NCBI GenBank assembly: GCA_900469445.1
Contig: UBXM01000019.1
Span: 69,782 to 133,781, forward strand
Source: Hyphomicrobiales bacterium
GTDB lineage: Bacteria; Pseudomonadota; Alphaproteobacteria; Rhizobiales; Rhizobiaceae
Direction of reading: 5' to 3'
Length of the DNA: 64,000 bases
In this document: positions 24,545 through 31,820 of the stretch, one piece after another
Position numbering within the stretch: the first letter of the stretch is position 1
How the letters are laid out: every line of letters begins with the position of its first letter
Translations under genes and position numbers: made by a program
Notes under the pieces: model-generated
The model's input: the letters and a program-made list of their open reading frames with translations, nothing else
Told to the model about the DNA's origin: nothing
Databases searched by the model: none

Positions 24545-24600
24545 TCGGCCGGGACGGTCCGCCTCCTCGGGCAGAACCCGAGGACCACTGCCCCGGCCGA
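24545..24600. other. Nested perfect inverted repeats between Cro-like and CII-like genes
   Basis: An outer 9-bp repeat (TCGGCCGGG at 24545-24553 with CCCGGCCGA at 24592-24600) encloses an inner 8-bp hairpin (TCCTCGGG, loop CAGAA, CCCGAGGA at 24564-24584). No T run follows on either strand. The 276 bases between the two regulator genes hold no convincing gene. It could be an attenuator in the leftward transcript, a small RNA comparable to lambda OOP, or a protein binding site. Confidence 0.5.
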
Positions 24601-24697
24601 ATTGCCGCGCGTCGCAAACGCAATACAGGCGCCGCGCGGTGGGCGGCGAACGGCAGGGAGGAGAAGCCGACGCCACCGGGAAGAAGTTGTAGGCCGG

Positions 24698-24895
24698 TCA
24701 TTCGGCCGCCTCGCATGGAAGAAGACTTTCAATAGGAACACCAGTTTCGCGATTGATCGCCACAGCAAGCCGCAGAGAAGGAGTGGCTTTACCCGACCGT
24801 ATCTTCGCAATCATCGAACGATCGCAATCAACGCGCTCGGCAAGCGAAGCGTCGGAAACCTTGGCGTTCTCCATATAACTGCTGAGTGTGCTCAT
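24698..24895 (-). CDS. Cro-like HTH repressor
   Basis: A 65-residue protein opening MSTLSSYMENAKVSDASLAERV with a compact HTH (SLAERVDCDRSMIAKIRSG), typical of Cro/C1-type single-domain repressors. It is divergent from the CI-like gene across a 94-base operator region. The putative -10 of its promoter ends nine bases before the ATG, so the mRNA may be leaderless; there is no strong ribosome site. Confidence 0.75.
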   Translation of the reverse strand: MSTLSSYMENAKVSDASLAERVDCDRSMIAKIRSGKATPSLRLAVAINRETGVPIESLLPCEAAE

Positions 24896-24903
24896 GGCTG
24901 CAG

Positions 24904-24949
24904 AATGTGAATGTCATGAACGTGAATGTCAAGCACAATGTGAATGGGA
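24904..24949 (-). promoter_or_regulatory. Leftward early promoter and operators (PL-type)
   Basis: Minus-strand TTGACA (24932-24927), 17 bases, then CACATT (24909-24904). Three direct copies of a (T/C)GTGAATG motif, the first two followed by TC, lie at about 24907, 24921 and 24940, overlapping both hexamers, so a repressor bound there would block polymerase. Copies are spaced 14-19 bases. The same motif and promoter skeleton recur on the other side of the CI-like gene. Confidence 0.6.
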
Positions 24950-24989
24950 AGCCATGGAAGCCCATCTTGCCACATGAGATATTGCGATC

Positions 24990-25412
24990 ATGGCACCAGT
25001 GAAGAAAACCTTAGGCGAACTTGGGCGCACGTACATCGCCGAGTGGCGTGAGAGCAAAGGCCTAACGCAAGAGCAGCTTGCCGAGGGCATTGATCTGTCA
25101 CGGAGCACTCTTTCAAAAATTGAAACATCAGAGGCCCCTTATACTCAGAGGAGCCTTGAAGCGATCGCTAGAGTTCTGAACTGCCAACCCTTTGACCTCT
25201 TGAGGCCAATAGCAGCGAAAGAGCAACAGTCTCCCGGAGCCACGCTTCGTTCTGCGCTTCTGTCGTATGGCGTTGACCGCTCACAGATGGACCTGCTGAT
25301 CGGCATCATTGATAAGTTCATTCCATATGTGGAAGCCGCGGAGCAACAAGAACAAAGCCAGCCTGGTGATCAATCTCCACCCGCCAATCGCCGCCGTGTA
25401 ACAACGCCATAA
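24990..25412 (+). CDS. CI-like phage repressor without protease domain
   Basis: A 140-residue protein; residues 18-72 are a HTH_3 domain (AEWRESKGLTQEQLAEGIDLSRSTL-KIE, then LEAIARVLNCQPFDLL). After a Gln/Ser linker the helical part QMDLLIGIIDKFIPYVEAAEQ may dimerise. There is no LexA/S24 autoprotease domain, so induction by RecA cleavage is unlikely. It lies between two operator regions carrying the same motif, the arrangement of cI in lambda. Confidence 0.8.
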   Translation: MAPVKKTLGELGRTYIAEWRESKGLTQEQLAEGIDLSRSTLSKIETSEAPYTQRSLEAIARVLNCQPFDLLRPIAAKEQQSPGATLRSALLSYGVDRSQMDLLIGIIDKFIPYVEAAEQQEQSQPGDQSPPANRRRVTTP

Positions 25413-25491
25413 GGCATGAAATCTCGGCGGCCTTCCGCTTTATGACGATCTCTGGCGCAGCTGGCGAATCCGCCCCAGCTGCATGAAATAG

Positions 25492-25522
25492 ACCCGCAAC
25501 GATTTCGTCGTTGCGGGTTTTG
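25492..25522 (+). terminator. Intrinsic terminator after the CI-like gene
   Basis: A perfect 11-bp stem (ACCCGCAACGA with TCGTTGCGGGT, loop TTTCG) followed by TTTG after the closing T, 80 bases after the repressor stop. It insulates the repressor transcript from the rightward early operon. The interval 25413-25754 otherwise shows no convincing gene. Confidence 0.8.
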
Positions 25523-25754
25523 TACTTCTGCCGGATCTGATGAATGATCGCCATTTACTTCCCACATTAGGCTTATCAGAACAAGAACCAATAGTGAACA
25601 AGCCGACAAGGAATCGCAACCCTTGAACCATTGAAATGGATAACAAGCGCTGCAAACATTTGATTCAAGATGAGAATATTTTCTTGATCAACTTCGCTGC
25701 TCGCGGTCGCTTATTGCAAAGCCCGCCTGCATCAAACAAAGCGAGAGTTCTTGT

Positions 25755-25798
25755 CATTCACATTTTCGCTTGACTGAATTGTGAATGCGATGCACATT
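25755..25798 (+). promoter_or_regulatory. Rightward early promoter and operators (PR-type)
   Basis: TTGACT (25770-25775), 17 bases, CACATT (25793-25798), the same skeleton as the leftward promoter. The operator motif occurs inverted as CATTCACA (25756-25763) and directly as TGTGAATG (25780-25787). It drives the plus-strand operon that ends with the integrase. Confidence 0.6.
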
Positions 25799-25840
25799 CC
25801 ATCCATCCAAGCGGCTCGCCGCAAGGATTGCCCTCCGGCA

Positions 25841-25872
25841 GGCTGACGCGTTGTCCTCGTGGCGCGTCAGCC
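25841..25872 (+). promoter_or_regulatory. Leader hairpin of the rightward operon
   Basis: GGCTGACGCG (25841-25850) pairs perfectly with CGCGTCAGCC (25863-25872) around a 12-base loop, within the untranslated leader between the promoter and the first gene at 25905. There is no T run, so it is more likely an RNA stability, attenuation or antitermination element than a terminator. Confidence 0.5.
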
Positions 25873-25904
25873 ATCCGGCCCCAGCAAACGGATGGAGACT
25901 AATC

Positions 25905-26141
25905 ATGAACGTTGAAAACCATCGAGCATTCCCATTGTGCCGAAACCGCGATGAACAGGTCGCTTGCGTGGCAGAAGCCATGCGCCGCCTCGGCGAGGGA
26001 TGCACTGAAAATGACCTCAAGAACTGCCTCGGCATCACGACCGCTCAACTCGCATCGCTCGCCGACGACGCTCGCGCTCTCGCTACCGAACTGAGCACAG
26101 TCCATATCCGCGACACCGTCCCGGCCCGTCGCGCCGCCTGA
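25905..26141 (+). CDS. Hypothetical first protein of the rightward operon
   Basis: 78 residues from MNVENHRAFPLCRNRDEQ, with GGAG seven bases upstream; a longer in-frame ATG at 25785 lies inside the promoter and is rejected. The segment VAEAMRRLGEGCTENDLKNCLGITTAQLASL could be a small HTH. First gene after the operator, where lambda-type phages place regulators. Family not recognised. Confidence 0.65.
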   Translation: MNVENHRAFPLCRNRDEQVACVAEAMRRLGEGCTENDLKNCLGITTAQLASLADDARALATELSTVHIRDTVPARRAA

Positions 26142-26219
26142 TCCGCTTCGGTGCCCGGCCGGGCTCGCCGCCGCGAGCGATCACAACCGACCGGCATCCG
26201 AAACGGATCGGAGGCCATC

Positions 26220-26642
26220 ATGTCAGCCATCGCAATTTTATCCCAATACCGCAAACCGCTCTCGTCAATGTCGGATACCGAACTCGACGACGAGCTGACG
26301 TTCTGGAACCAGGAGCTGGTCTGCCGCAACCGCTGGGGCGACACGACCGAGGTAGCTTTGCAGGCGATCGAGGAGATCCATGCAGAGAGGCTGAGGCGCG
26401 CGCTCGCTGTCATCCGCACAGGAAAGGCGCCATCGCACTTGCGCCTGGTAAAGCCGGAAGCCCAGCGCCCAATCGAGGTTCGCGTCATGGGCGCCGGCAA
26501 GAGCCGGGCGGAATATCGCCCCTCGCGTAGGAACCTCATCGGCGCAGCCACCATCCTGCTTGCCCTTCTGATCGGCGCGACCGCAATTGCCGGTCAGCGC
26601 GCAGTCGAATTGAACGAGCAGTACGCGAGGGAAATCGTATGA
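26220..26642 (+). CDS. Hypothetical membrane-anchored early protein
   Basis: 140 residues from MSAIAILSQYRKPLSS, chosen for the GGAGG ten bases upstream. Residues about 15-65 are charged and helical; near the C-terminus NLIGAATILLALLIGATAIAG is a clear single membrane segment, followed by a short tail. A tail-anchored early protein in a lysogen could act in superinfection exclusion, but that is speculation. Overlaps the next gene by four bases. Confidence 0.65.
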   Translation: MSAIAILSQYRKPLSSMSDTELDDELTFWNQELVCRNRWGDTTEVALQAIEEIHAERLRRALAVIRTGKAPSHLRLVKPEAQRPIEVRVMGAGKSRAEYRPSRRNLIGAATILLALLIGATAIAGQRAVELNEQYAREIV

Positions 26643-26977
26643 GCGCCGATATCGTCCGCTTTCCGGTCAGGCCAGCGCCGCGTCTTGCAGCGGCGTCGGC
26701 AAAGAACCTGCCCGACATCACCAGCGATCACTTCGACCGCGAACTGCGCGAGGTTTCGCGTCGCCTGGACGAAGCGACCGGACACTTCGGCATGCTGGCA
26801 ACCGAGCCGGTGAAAGACACAGCGATCTCCGAAGGCTGCATCGCTTTGCAGGCTGCGCTCTTTCACGCCCTGACGCTGGACGGCTGCCGTACCGATACCC
26901 TCCCACTTCGGCAGATGCTGGTCTCGCTGCACATGAAGCGCATGGATGCGATGGAGGCCGGCAATGACCGCGTCTAA
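26639..26977 (+). CDS. Hypothetical early phage protein
   Basis: A 112-residue protein opening MSADIVRFPVRPAPRLAAAS and ending MEAGNDRV. Mostly helical with a central FDRELREVSRRLDEATGHFG. Start overlaps the upstream stop (ATGA); the 3' end overlaps the next gene by 14 bases. No family recognised. Confidence 0.65.
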   Translation: MSADIVRFPVRPAPRLAAASAKNLPDITSDHFDRELREVSRRLDEATGHFGMLATEPVKDTAISEGCIALQAALFHALTLDGCRTDTLPLRQMLVSLHMKRMDAMEAGNDRV

Positions 26978-27272
26978 CCGTAAACTGCCAGACGACGATA
27001 TCATTGCGCGCGACGCAGCGCAGGGCATGAGCCTGCAGCAGATCGCAATGCGCTATCACGTCTCGAAGGACCACATTCGCCGCCGCCTGAAACTGGCCGG
27101 AAAGTCGGCTCCGCTCTCGCCCTGCATCAGCCTCGTCGAGGACGAGCGCCGCATCGTCATCGAGAGGCGCGTCACGGCAGCAGAATTCGGCGGCTCCGCC
27201 ATCCTCCGCGTCAGTTTACCCCGCATCGGCATGCACGTCGCGTTTCGCCAGAACCCGCGAGGCGCAGAATGA
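26964..27272 (+). CDS. Small HTH protein
   Basis: 102 residues from MTASNRKLPDDDII with GGAGG seven bases upstream; an ATG six codons earlier lacks a site. GMSLQQIAMRYHVSKDHIRRRLKLAG at about 20-45 is a resolvase/recombinase-type HTH. It may regulate the rightward operon or act as an excisionase-like DNA-bending protein; neither is shown by sequence. Confidence 0.65.
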   Translation: MTASNRKLPDDDIIARDAAQGMSLQQIAMRYHVSKDHIRRRLKLAGKSAPLSPCISLVEDERRIVIERRVTAAEFGGSAILRVSLPRIGMHVAFRQNPRGAE

Positions 27273-27811
27273 ATATCGACAGCGCACGCAAGCTCTATCC
27301 GGAAGCCAAGCAGTTGGCCGGCCTCGTCAGTGACGAGTGGACCGAAAGCTACGACACCAAGAACAGTGTCGCTCAGATCTGCGTGCGCGACAGCGCAACG
27401 GGCGAGGTCGATCCGATCGCGAACGTCCTGCCATCATGCAGCTTCGACGATCGCATTTTGATGACGAAGGCGCCGGTTCTTATCCGCGCGCTGGTTGCCA
27501 TATGCGAGCGCTCATTCGAGGAAATCCGAAGGCTAAAACCCAAGGAAAAGAAGAAGTTCACCGAGGCTAACCGCTGCGGAAAGTGGTGCCATGACAACTT
27601 CATGTTTGCTCGCTGGCTCACGCTGGCAACAGGGCTTCACGACGCAAGCGACGCGGAGCGGATCAAAACGCACGTCCGATTTCTGCTGAAGGTCGAATCC
27701 CTGTCGGAAATCGACACGAAATCAGAGGCCGCCGGGGCGTGGAGAAAGATGCGCTCCGACTTCGAGGCCTGGAACAGATCTCAGAACGCCAATCATCAGA
27801 GGGGTTCATAG
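27269..27811 (+). CDS. Hypothetical early phage protein
   Basis: A 180-residue protein opening MNIDSARKLYPEAKQLAGLV, ATGA-coupled to the HTH gene. Contains RCGKWCHDNFMFARWLTLATGL and basic KPKEKKKF. Mixed alpha/beta; soluble. No family recognised. Confidence 0.65.
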   Translation: MNIDSARKLYPEAKQLAGLVSDEWTESYDTKNSVAQICVRDSATGEVDPIANVLPSCSFDDRILMTKAPVLIRALVAICERSFEEIRRLKPKEKKKFTEANRCGKWCHDNFMFARWLTLATGLHDASDAERIKTHVRFLLKVESLSEIDTKSEAAGAWRKMRSDFEAWNRSQNANHQRGS

Positions 27812-27814
27812 GCT

Positions 27815-28111
27815 ATGGCGACGATTAATATCGACATCGACGACTATCTCGATGAAGCAAGCACATCGGCATTGATAGATGAGCTTGAAGGCAGAGCTCG
27901 TCGCGACCCAAAGGCAAAGTCTATCCTAGCATCCTATCGATCCTCCACTGACCAAATCGCGGCAGAATGGCGGCTTCTGGTTGATCTTGTCGCATCACAC
28001 GAGATCGACGATGCGCTGCATCTCATCCGCAAGATGGTTCCCGAAACGATCTCCCACGGCGAGATTATCATGGCTCAGCGGCGCGCTGATCAATTCATCC
28101 AGCATCATTGA
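27815..28111 (+). CDS. Hypothetical early phage protein
   Basis: A 98-residue acidic protein opening MATINIDIDDYLDEASTSALIDELE, three bases after the previous stop. Helical through most of its length, ending RADQFIQHH. The N-terminal Asp-rich beta strand followed by helices resembles many small phage proteins; family not recognised. Confidence 0.65.
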   Translation: MATINIDIDDYLDEASTSALIDELEGRARRDPKAKSILASYRSSTDQIAAEWRLLVDLVASHEIDDALHLIRKMVPETISHGEIIMAQRRADQFIQHH

Positions 28112-28118
28112 GGTCGAG

Positions 28119-28421
28119 ATGAAAAGCGAAAACTCCATTAAAGATCAATCGAACACCCCCGCACCTGCGCCGCATTTGCGGGTGCCAACCCGCGAGGACA
28201 TTGACGCATGGCTTAAAGCCAATTGTGGCGTCGGCATCCCATTCAAGGACGCGACCGACAATGCGTCGATGCTTCACGGCCTAGCCTACATCCTGCGGCA
28301 GATCGAAGGCACCAACAAATACACAGTGAACATCGGGCAGACAGGCCCCGCCACGTCTGCGCTTCGTATGGCTCTGGACCGCTTCGCCGTCGACGCCCTC
28401 ACCACGGAGGGCCAGCCATGA
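28119..28421 (+). CDS. Hypothetical early phage protein
   Basis: 100 residues from MKSENSIKDQSNTPAPAPHL, with GAGG five bases upstream. A Pro-rich start leads to a helical core (DIDAWLKANCGVGIPFKDATD, HGLAYILRQIEG). ATGA overlap with the next gene. Family not recognised. Confidence 0.65.
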   Translation: MKSENSIKDQSNTPAPAPHLRVPTREDIDAWLKANCGVGIPFKDATDNASMLHGLAYILRQIEGTNKYTVNIGQTGPATSALRMALDRFAVDALTTEGQP

Positions 28422-28717
28422 GCATGTCCGAAAGCGCATATCGCGCCGAACGAGACCGCCAGACAGAAATCCTCGGCAAGGTCATCGACAAGGCGATGCA
28501 GGACGCGGCCGAACATTTCGAAACCCCAATGCTCAACGCCGTGATCGGTGCACTGGTCGCCAACCTTGCTGAAAGCCTGTCGGCGGTCGGTGATCATCGG
28601 ACCCGCAAGCAGCTGCGCCAGCTCGTCGACAAAGAGCTATCCCGCCAGATCGCCGCGCTCGTTGCTCGCGGCCGTCCAAACGCACCGACAAAGGTAATCT
28701 CGGGAGGCCTCAACTGA
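28418..28717 (+). CDS. Hypothetical helical early protein
   Basis: A 99-residue protein opening MSMSESAYRAERDRQTEILG, very helical and charged (HRTRKQLRQLVDKELSRQIAA). Start overlaps the previous stop, its stop overlaps the next start (TGATG). Could be an oligomeric DNA- or RNA-binding protein from composition; no family recognised. Confidence 0.65.
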   Translation: MSMSESAYRAERDRQTEILGKVIDKAMQDAAEHFETPMLNAVIGALVANLAESLSAVGDHRTRKQLRQLVDKELSRQIAALVARGRPNAPTKVISGGLN

Positions 28718-29667
28718 TGAGCATGAAACTCACTCTGGAAAACAAGATAGCCGATATTCCAGAACTCAACCGCTTCCGCATCGGTGATCACGTCATCGTG
28801 GACGCCAGTGCCGATAATGACCGCTTCGACGGCGTCATCATCGGGATCGAGTTTCGCCGCGTGTACGGCTCAGATCGGCTGGAACCGAGCATCACGCTCT
28901 TGCACGACGGCTATATCACGGACGAGTTCAAGCCGATCGATTGCCGGAAGGTCGATGCACCGCCCCAATCGAATGTGACGGGCTATCCAATCGAGGATGA
29001 AAACTATGAACCTGAGTGGGAAGGCCACGAACTTGTTGAGGCGGTGATCGGTTTGCAAGAACGCGTTTTACGAAACCTCTGTATCGCGACAACGTCCGAT
29101 CAGAAAGAGAGACAGTGGCATGTGGTGGAAGCCGAGGAAGCTTACCAAAACTACCTAGTTGCCTTTCAAACCCTACGCGCATGGCTGGCGAGCAAGGGCG
29201 TATCTATCCCCGGCAACACCCCTTCACCCGAAACGAATGTGGATGTGGACACCAGAGCAGCAGTTGCCCTTGGAGCCGCTGTTTTGACACGGATCGAAGA
29301 CCCGGCCGTAAGGGAGACTGCTATTCGAAATGCCCTCACGATGGCGTCACTGAACCCATCGCCCCAATCGAATACGGACGGCACATCCGAGATCTTCGAA
29401 GCGATGTGGAAAAACCACCGTGACGAACTTCTGGCGCGCGTCGCCGAACTGGAGGCGCAACTGGCGAGCCCGGGCACCGCACCCGAGAACCATGTGAGCG
29501 TACCACAGAGCGCAATCGACTGGCTTTTTGGCGAAGGCCCAGACGCCAACGGCGAATGGTTTGAGCGTCCCGAAGGAGCGCATAGCTTCTGGTGGCGCTC
29601 GCACTTCCGCAAGCTCATTTTCAACGTCACCCAGTCTCCCTCACCACCGGAGAAGGGTACGCCATGA
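28717..29667 (+). CDS. Hypothetical early phage protein, multidomain
   Basis: A 316-residue protein, the largest unknown of the operon. Residues 20-75 (FRIGDHVIVDASAD, FDGVIIGIEF) look like a small SH3-like barrel; 115-165 are helical; residues 225-260 form a coiled coil (LLARVAELEAQLAS); the end carries WLFGEGPDANGEWFERPEGAH and FWWRSHFRKLI, a pattern recurrent in phages of this host group as far as I recall. GGAGG nine bases upstream supports the first ATG. Confidence 0.65.
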   Translation: MSMKLTLENKIADIPELNRFRIGDHVIVDASADNDRFDGVIIGIEFRRVYGSDRLEPSITLLHDGYITDEFKPIDCRKVDAPPQSNVTGYPIEDENYEPEWEGHELVEAVIGLQERVLRNLCIATTSDQKERQWHVVEAEEAYQNYLVAFQTLRAWLASKGVSIPGNTPSPETNVDVDTRAAVALGAAVLTRIEDPAVRETAIRNALTMASLNPSPQSNTDGTSEIFEAMWKNHRDELLARVAELEAQLASPGTAPENHVSVPQSAIDWLFGEGPDANGEWFERPEGAHSFWWRSHFRKLIFNVTQSPSPPEKGTP

Positions 29668-29894
29668 GTACCGCTCTCCCAACCTTTTGGGTCCCATTCG
29701 CGATGATCTTGTCGCTCTGCATATTCATCGCCTGGCGAGAAGATTATCTGCACGGTCCGCAACGTCGCGAAAAGCGTGATCAATGGACGCCGCGTTATGC
29801 GCTCTGCCTTACGTACGCCGGCAGAATGGTCCTTCTCGCTGGGGTATGCGCCCTAATGCAGTTTTTCGCATGGGTATTCGAGGGAGTGCTTTGA
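29664..29894 (+). CDS. Small two-segment membrane protein
   Basis: 76 residues from MSTALPTFWVPFAMILSLCIFIAW (ATGA overlap with the previous stop). Hydrophobic segments at about residues 8-24 and 51-70 flank a basic, polar loop (HGPQRREKRDQW). Likely in the inner membrane of lysogens; possible exclusion or signalling role is speculative. Confidence 0.6.
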   Translation: MSTALPTFWVPFAMILSLCIFIAWREDYLHGPQRREKRDQWTPRYALCLTYAGRMVLLAGVCALMQFFAWVFEGVL

Positions 29895-30409
29895 TGGCCT
29901 ATTTCCTCATCCCCAACCCGAAAATGACGGGTGATATCGAAGCGGCAGCAACGGCAGCCATAAAAGCTGCTCAGGAAGAAATCACCGTCGATCGCATCGA
30001 ATCGTCTAACGATCACTCTGATATGATCCGCATGGCATTCGTTGGCGCCATTTCTTCGGCCATCCTCGCCGAGCGTCGCCGGTGCGCCGAAATCGCCTCA
30101 AGCGAAGCAATCAGACGCCTCAACAACGAGGATGGATACCCCTTTTCCCGCGCCCATGATTTTGTGGTTGTCGCCAGGAAAATTGAGCGGGAAATTTGGC
30201 AAACCGCAACGGTAGACGAGACGACGGATCTGCCGGACATCCTGCCTGGACCACGCGATAAAAGCGACAGAACCGGGAAACGAGACCGCCAGCGTCTTCA
30301 ATCCGCCTTCAAAAAAGGCGTGAAGGAAGGTCGGCGTCTGGAACGGGAAGCCCACGCCGCAGAAGTCGAAAAAATCTCGACGACGCTTTCCGCAAGGGAG
30401 GCAGACTAA
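29894..30409 (+). CDS. Hypothetical early phage protein
   Basis: A 171-residue protein opening MAYFLIPNPKMTGDIEAAAT, TGATG-coupled to the membrane protein. Helical, with RRRCAEIASSEAIRRL in the middle and a strongly basic tail (KSDRTGKRDRQRLQSAFKKG). Nucleic-acid binding is plausible from charge only. Confidence 0.65.
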   Translation: MAYFLIPNPKMTGDIEAAATAAIKAAQEEITVDRIESSNDHSDMIRMAFVGAISSAILAERRRCAEIASSEAIRRLNNEDGYPFSRAHDFVVVARKIEREIWQTATVDETTDLPDILPGPRDKSDRTGKRDRQRLQSAFKKGVKEGRRLEREAHAAEVEKISTTLSAREAD

Positions 30410-30588
30410 TGGGACGCCGCGCCATAGCCTTCACAGAAGACAGCGTTTCGAGAGCGATCCGCGCCGTGAAAAAGGCTGGCGTCGAGATCCGCACGGTTCG
30501 CGTGGAGCCTGATGGTTCCGTCGTGATCAACGGAGAGGGCGAGCTCTCAGAGAAAGACGTTGCAGATTCGGCGAGGGGATATCTATGA
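30409..30588 (+). CDS. Small protein upstream of integrase (59 residues)
   Basis: Starts MGRRAIAFTEDSVSRAIRAV at an ATG overlapping the previous stop (TAATG) and ends GELSEKDVADSARGYL, with its TGA overlapping the integrase ATG. A helix then beta hairpin (VEIRTVRVEPDGSVVI) gives a compact alpha/beta fold. Tight coupling on both sides makes it a real gene despite the short length. Its place next to int suggests an excision or integration accessory factor, unproven. Confidence 0.7.
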   Translation: MGRRAIAFTEDSVSRAIRAVKKAGVEIRTVRVEPDGSVVINGEGELSEKDVADSARGYL

Positions 30589-31658
30589 TCCCGGACATGC
30601 CGCGACCTCGATACCAATATTGCCAGCGTGAAGTCTCCAGACACGGAAAGGTGACCTGGTATTTTCGCGTGGGCGACGGACCTAGGCAGCGTTTGCCGGG
30701 TGAATACGGTTCGACGGAGTTTGTCGCCGCTTGGAAATCTTGCATGGCCGGGGAGGCGATCGAGCCTCAACAGGCAGGCAAGCACACCCTGCAGTGGCTC
30801 GTCGACAAGTATCAGGCTTCCGCTGAGTGGAAGGCGCTCAAGACATCAACCCAGAAGGTCCGAGCCAACATTCTGAAAAACGTATGCAAGACCGGCGGCG
30901 CCCTTCTTATTCCCTCAATCAATCGCAAGGTCATAGCGTCCGGTCGCGACAGGCGAGGGGATACACCTGCAGCCGCCCTCAACTTCATGAAGGTCATGAA
31001 CTACCTGTTTGAATGGGCCGTTGACGCCGGATACGCCAGGACAAACCCGGTCAAAGAGGTGAAGAGGCCTAAGTCAAAAACGACCGGACACAAGCCGTGG
31101 ACCGAAGACGATGTAATCGCGTTCTACCGCAAGCACGGTCCCGGCACGCAAGCCAGGCTCGCGATCGAGATGATCTTGTTCACTGGACTTCGCCGCGGCG
31201 ACGTATGGCGGATTGGCCCGCAGCACATTCGCAACGACGTGCTGGAATTGAAGGCTGAGAAGAATGGCGAACAGCTCTACATCCCGCTGGATCCGATCCT
31301 CAAGGCCGCGTTCGATCGAGTAACGACCGGTCATCTGGCCTATCTCGTCACCCCAAAACACGGCCGCCCGTTCAAGAGCAAGGAATCGTTCGGGAACTGG
31401 TTTGGGAAAGTATGCTCGGAAGCAGGCGTGCCATCGAGAGCGCACGGCATTCGCAAAACGGTCGCACAGAAACTTGCCGAAGCAGGCGGAAGCAACGCTG
31501 AACTGAAGGCGCTTTTCGGCTGGACCTCCGACGCAATGGCCACGCTTTACACCCGTAATGCTGATCGGAAGAAGCTCGCCGAGGGCGCCGCTCAGAAGCT
31601 AATGGTGAACAGCCTATCCCCGCACCCCTCTGCTAGGTGCGGGAATGACGCCGAATAA
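30585..31658 (+). CDS. int: Tyrosine-family phage integrase
   Basis: A 357-residue site-specific recombinase. N-terminal arm/core DNA-binding parts (residues 1-165) precede the catalytic domain: Arg203 in FTGLRRGD, HGIR at 287-290, Trp313 in FGWTS and the nucleophile Tyr322 in LYTRN. GAGGGG lies six bases upstream of the ATG. It is the last gene of the rightward operon and points at the tRNA-Arg gene 30 bases away, the usual int-attP layout. Confidence 0.93.
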   Translation: MIPDMPRPRYQYCQREVSRHGKVTWYFRVGDGPRQRLPGEYGSTEFVAAWKSCMAGEAIEPQQAGKHTLQWLVDKYQASAEWKALKTSTQKVRANILKNVCKTGGALLIPSINRKVIASGRDRRGDTPAAALNFMKVMNYLFEWAVDAGYARTNPVKEVKRPKSKTTGHKPWTEDDVIAFYRKHGPGTQARLAIEMILFTGLRRGDVWRIGPQHIRNDVLELKAEKNGEQLYIPLDPILKAAFDRVTTGHLAYLVTPKHGRPFKSKESFGNWFGKVCSEAGVPSRAHGIRKTVAQKLAEAGGSNAELKALFGWTSDAMATLYTRNADRKKLAEGAAQKLMVNSLSPHPSARCGNDAE

Positions 31659-31688
31659 CGTAAATTCCTCAACCACTTAGAAAAAGGA

Positions 31689-31735
31689 TGGTGATCCCAG
31701 ATGGATTCGAACCATCGGCCTCAGGATTAGGAATC
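31689..31735. other. attR of the prophage (approximate)
   Basis: The recombination core should coincide with the 3' half of tRNA-Arg (CCA end through the T arm toward the anticodon). The exact core cannot be drawn because the other copy lies left of the window. Confidence 0.6.
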
Positions 31736-31765
31736 CTGCGCTCTATCCTGCTGAGCTATGGGACC
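31689..31765 (-). tRNA. tRNA-Arg (anticodon CCT), prophage attachment site
   Basis: A 77-base gene: acceptor stem GGTCCCA pairs with TGGGATC, D arm AGCTCAGCAGGATAGAGC, anticodon stem CAGGA/TCCTG with loop TTCCTAA (anticodon CCT), T arm GGTTCGAATCC and encoded CCA. The 3' end faces the integrase, so the prophage entered here and its attR core lies within the 3' half; phage DNA restores that half. Decodes AGG. Confidence 0.95.
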
Positions 31766-31820
31766 ACTTGCGCTCATCCATACAAAAGCCGTCCGGATTA
31801 GCCAAGCCTTTTTCCGGCGA

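Noticed and set aside
24507..24716. Minus-strand frame between Cro-like and CII-like genes
   Set aside because: Pro/Arg/Gly-rich low-quality sequence over the inverted repeats, no ribosome site.
25318..25554. Minus-strand 78-codon frame (MAIIHQIRQKYK) opposite the CI gene end
   Set aside because: It runs through the strong terminator hairpin at 25492-25522 and overlaps the repressor gene; the hairpin explains the sequence better.
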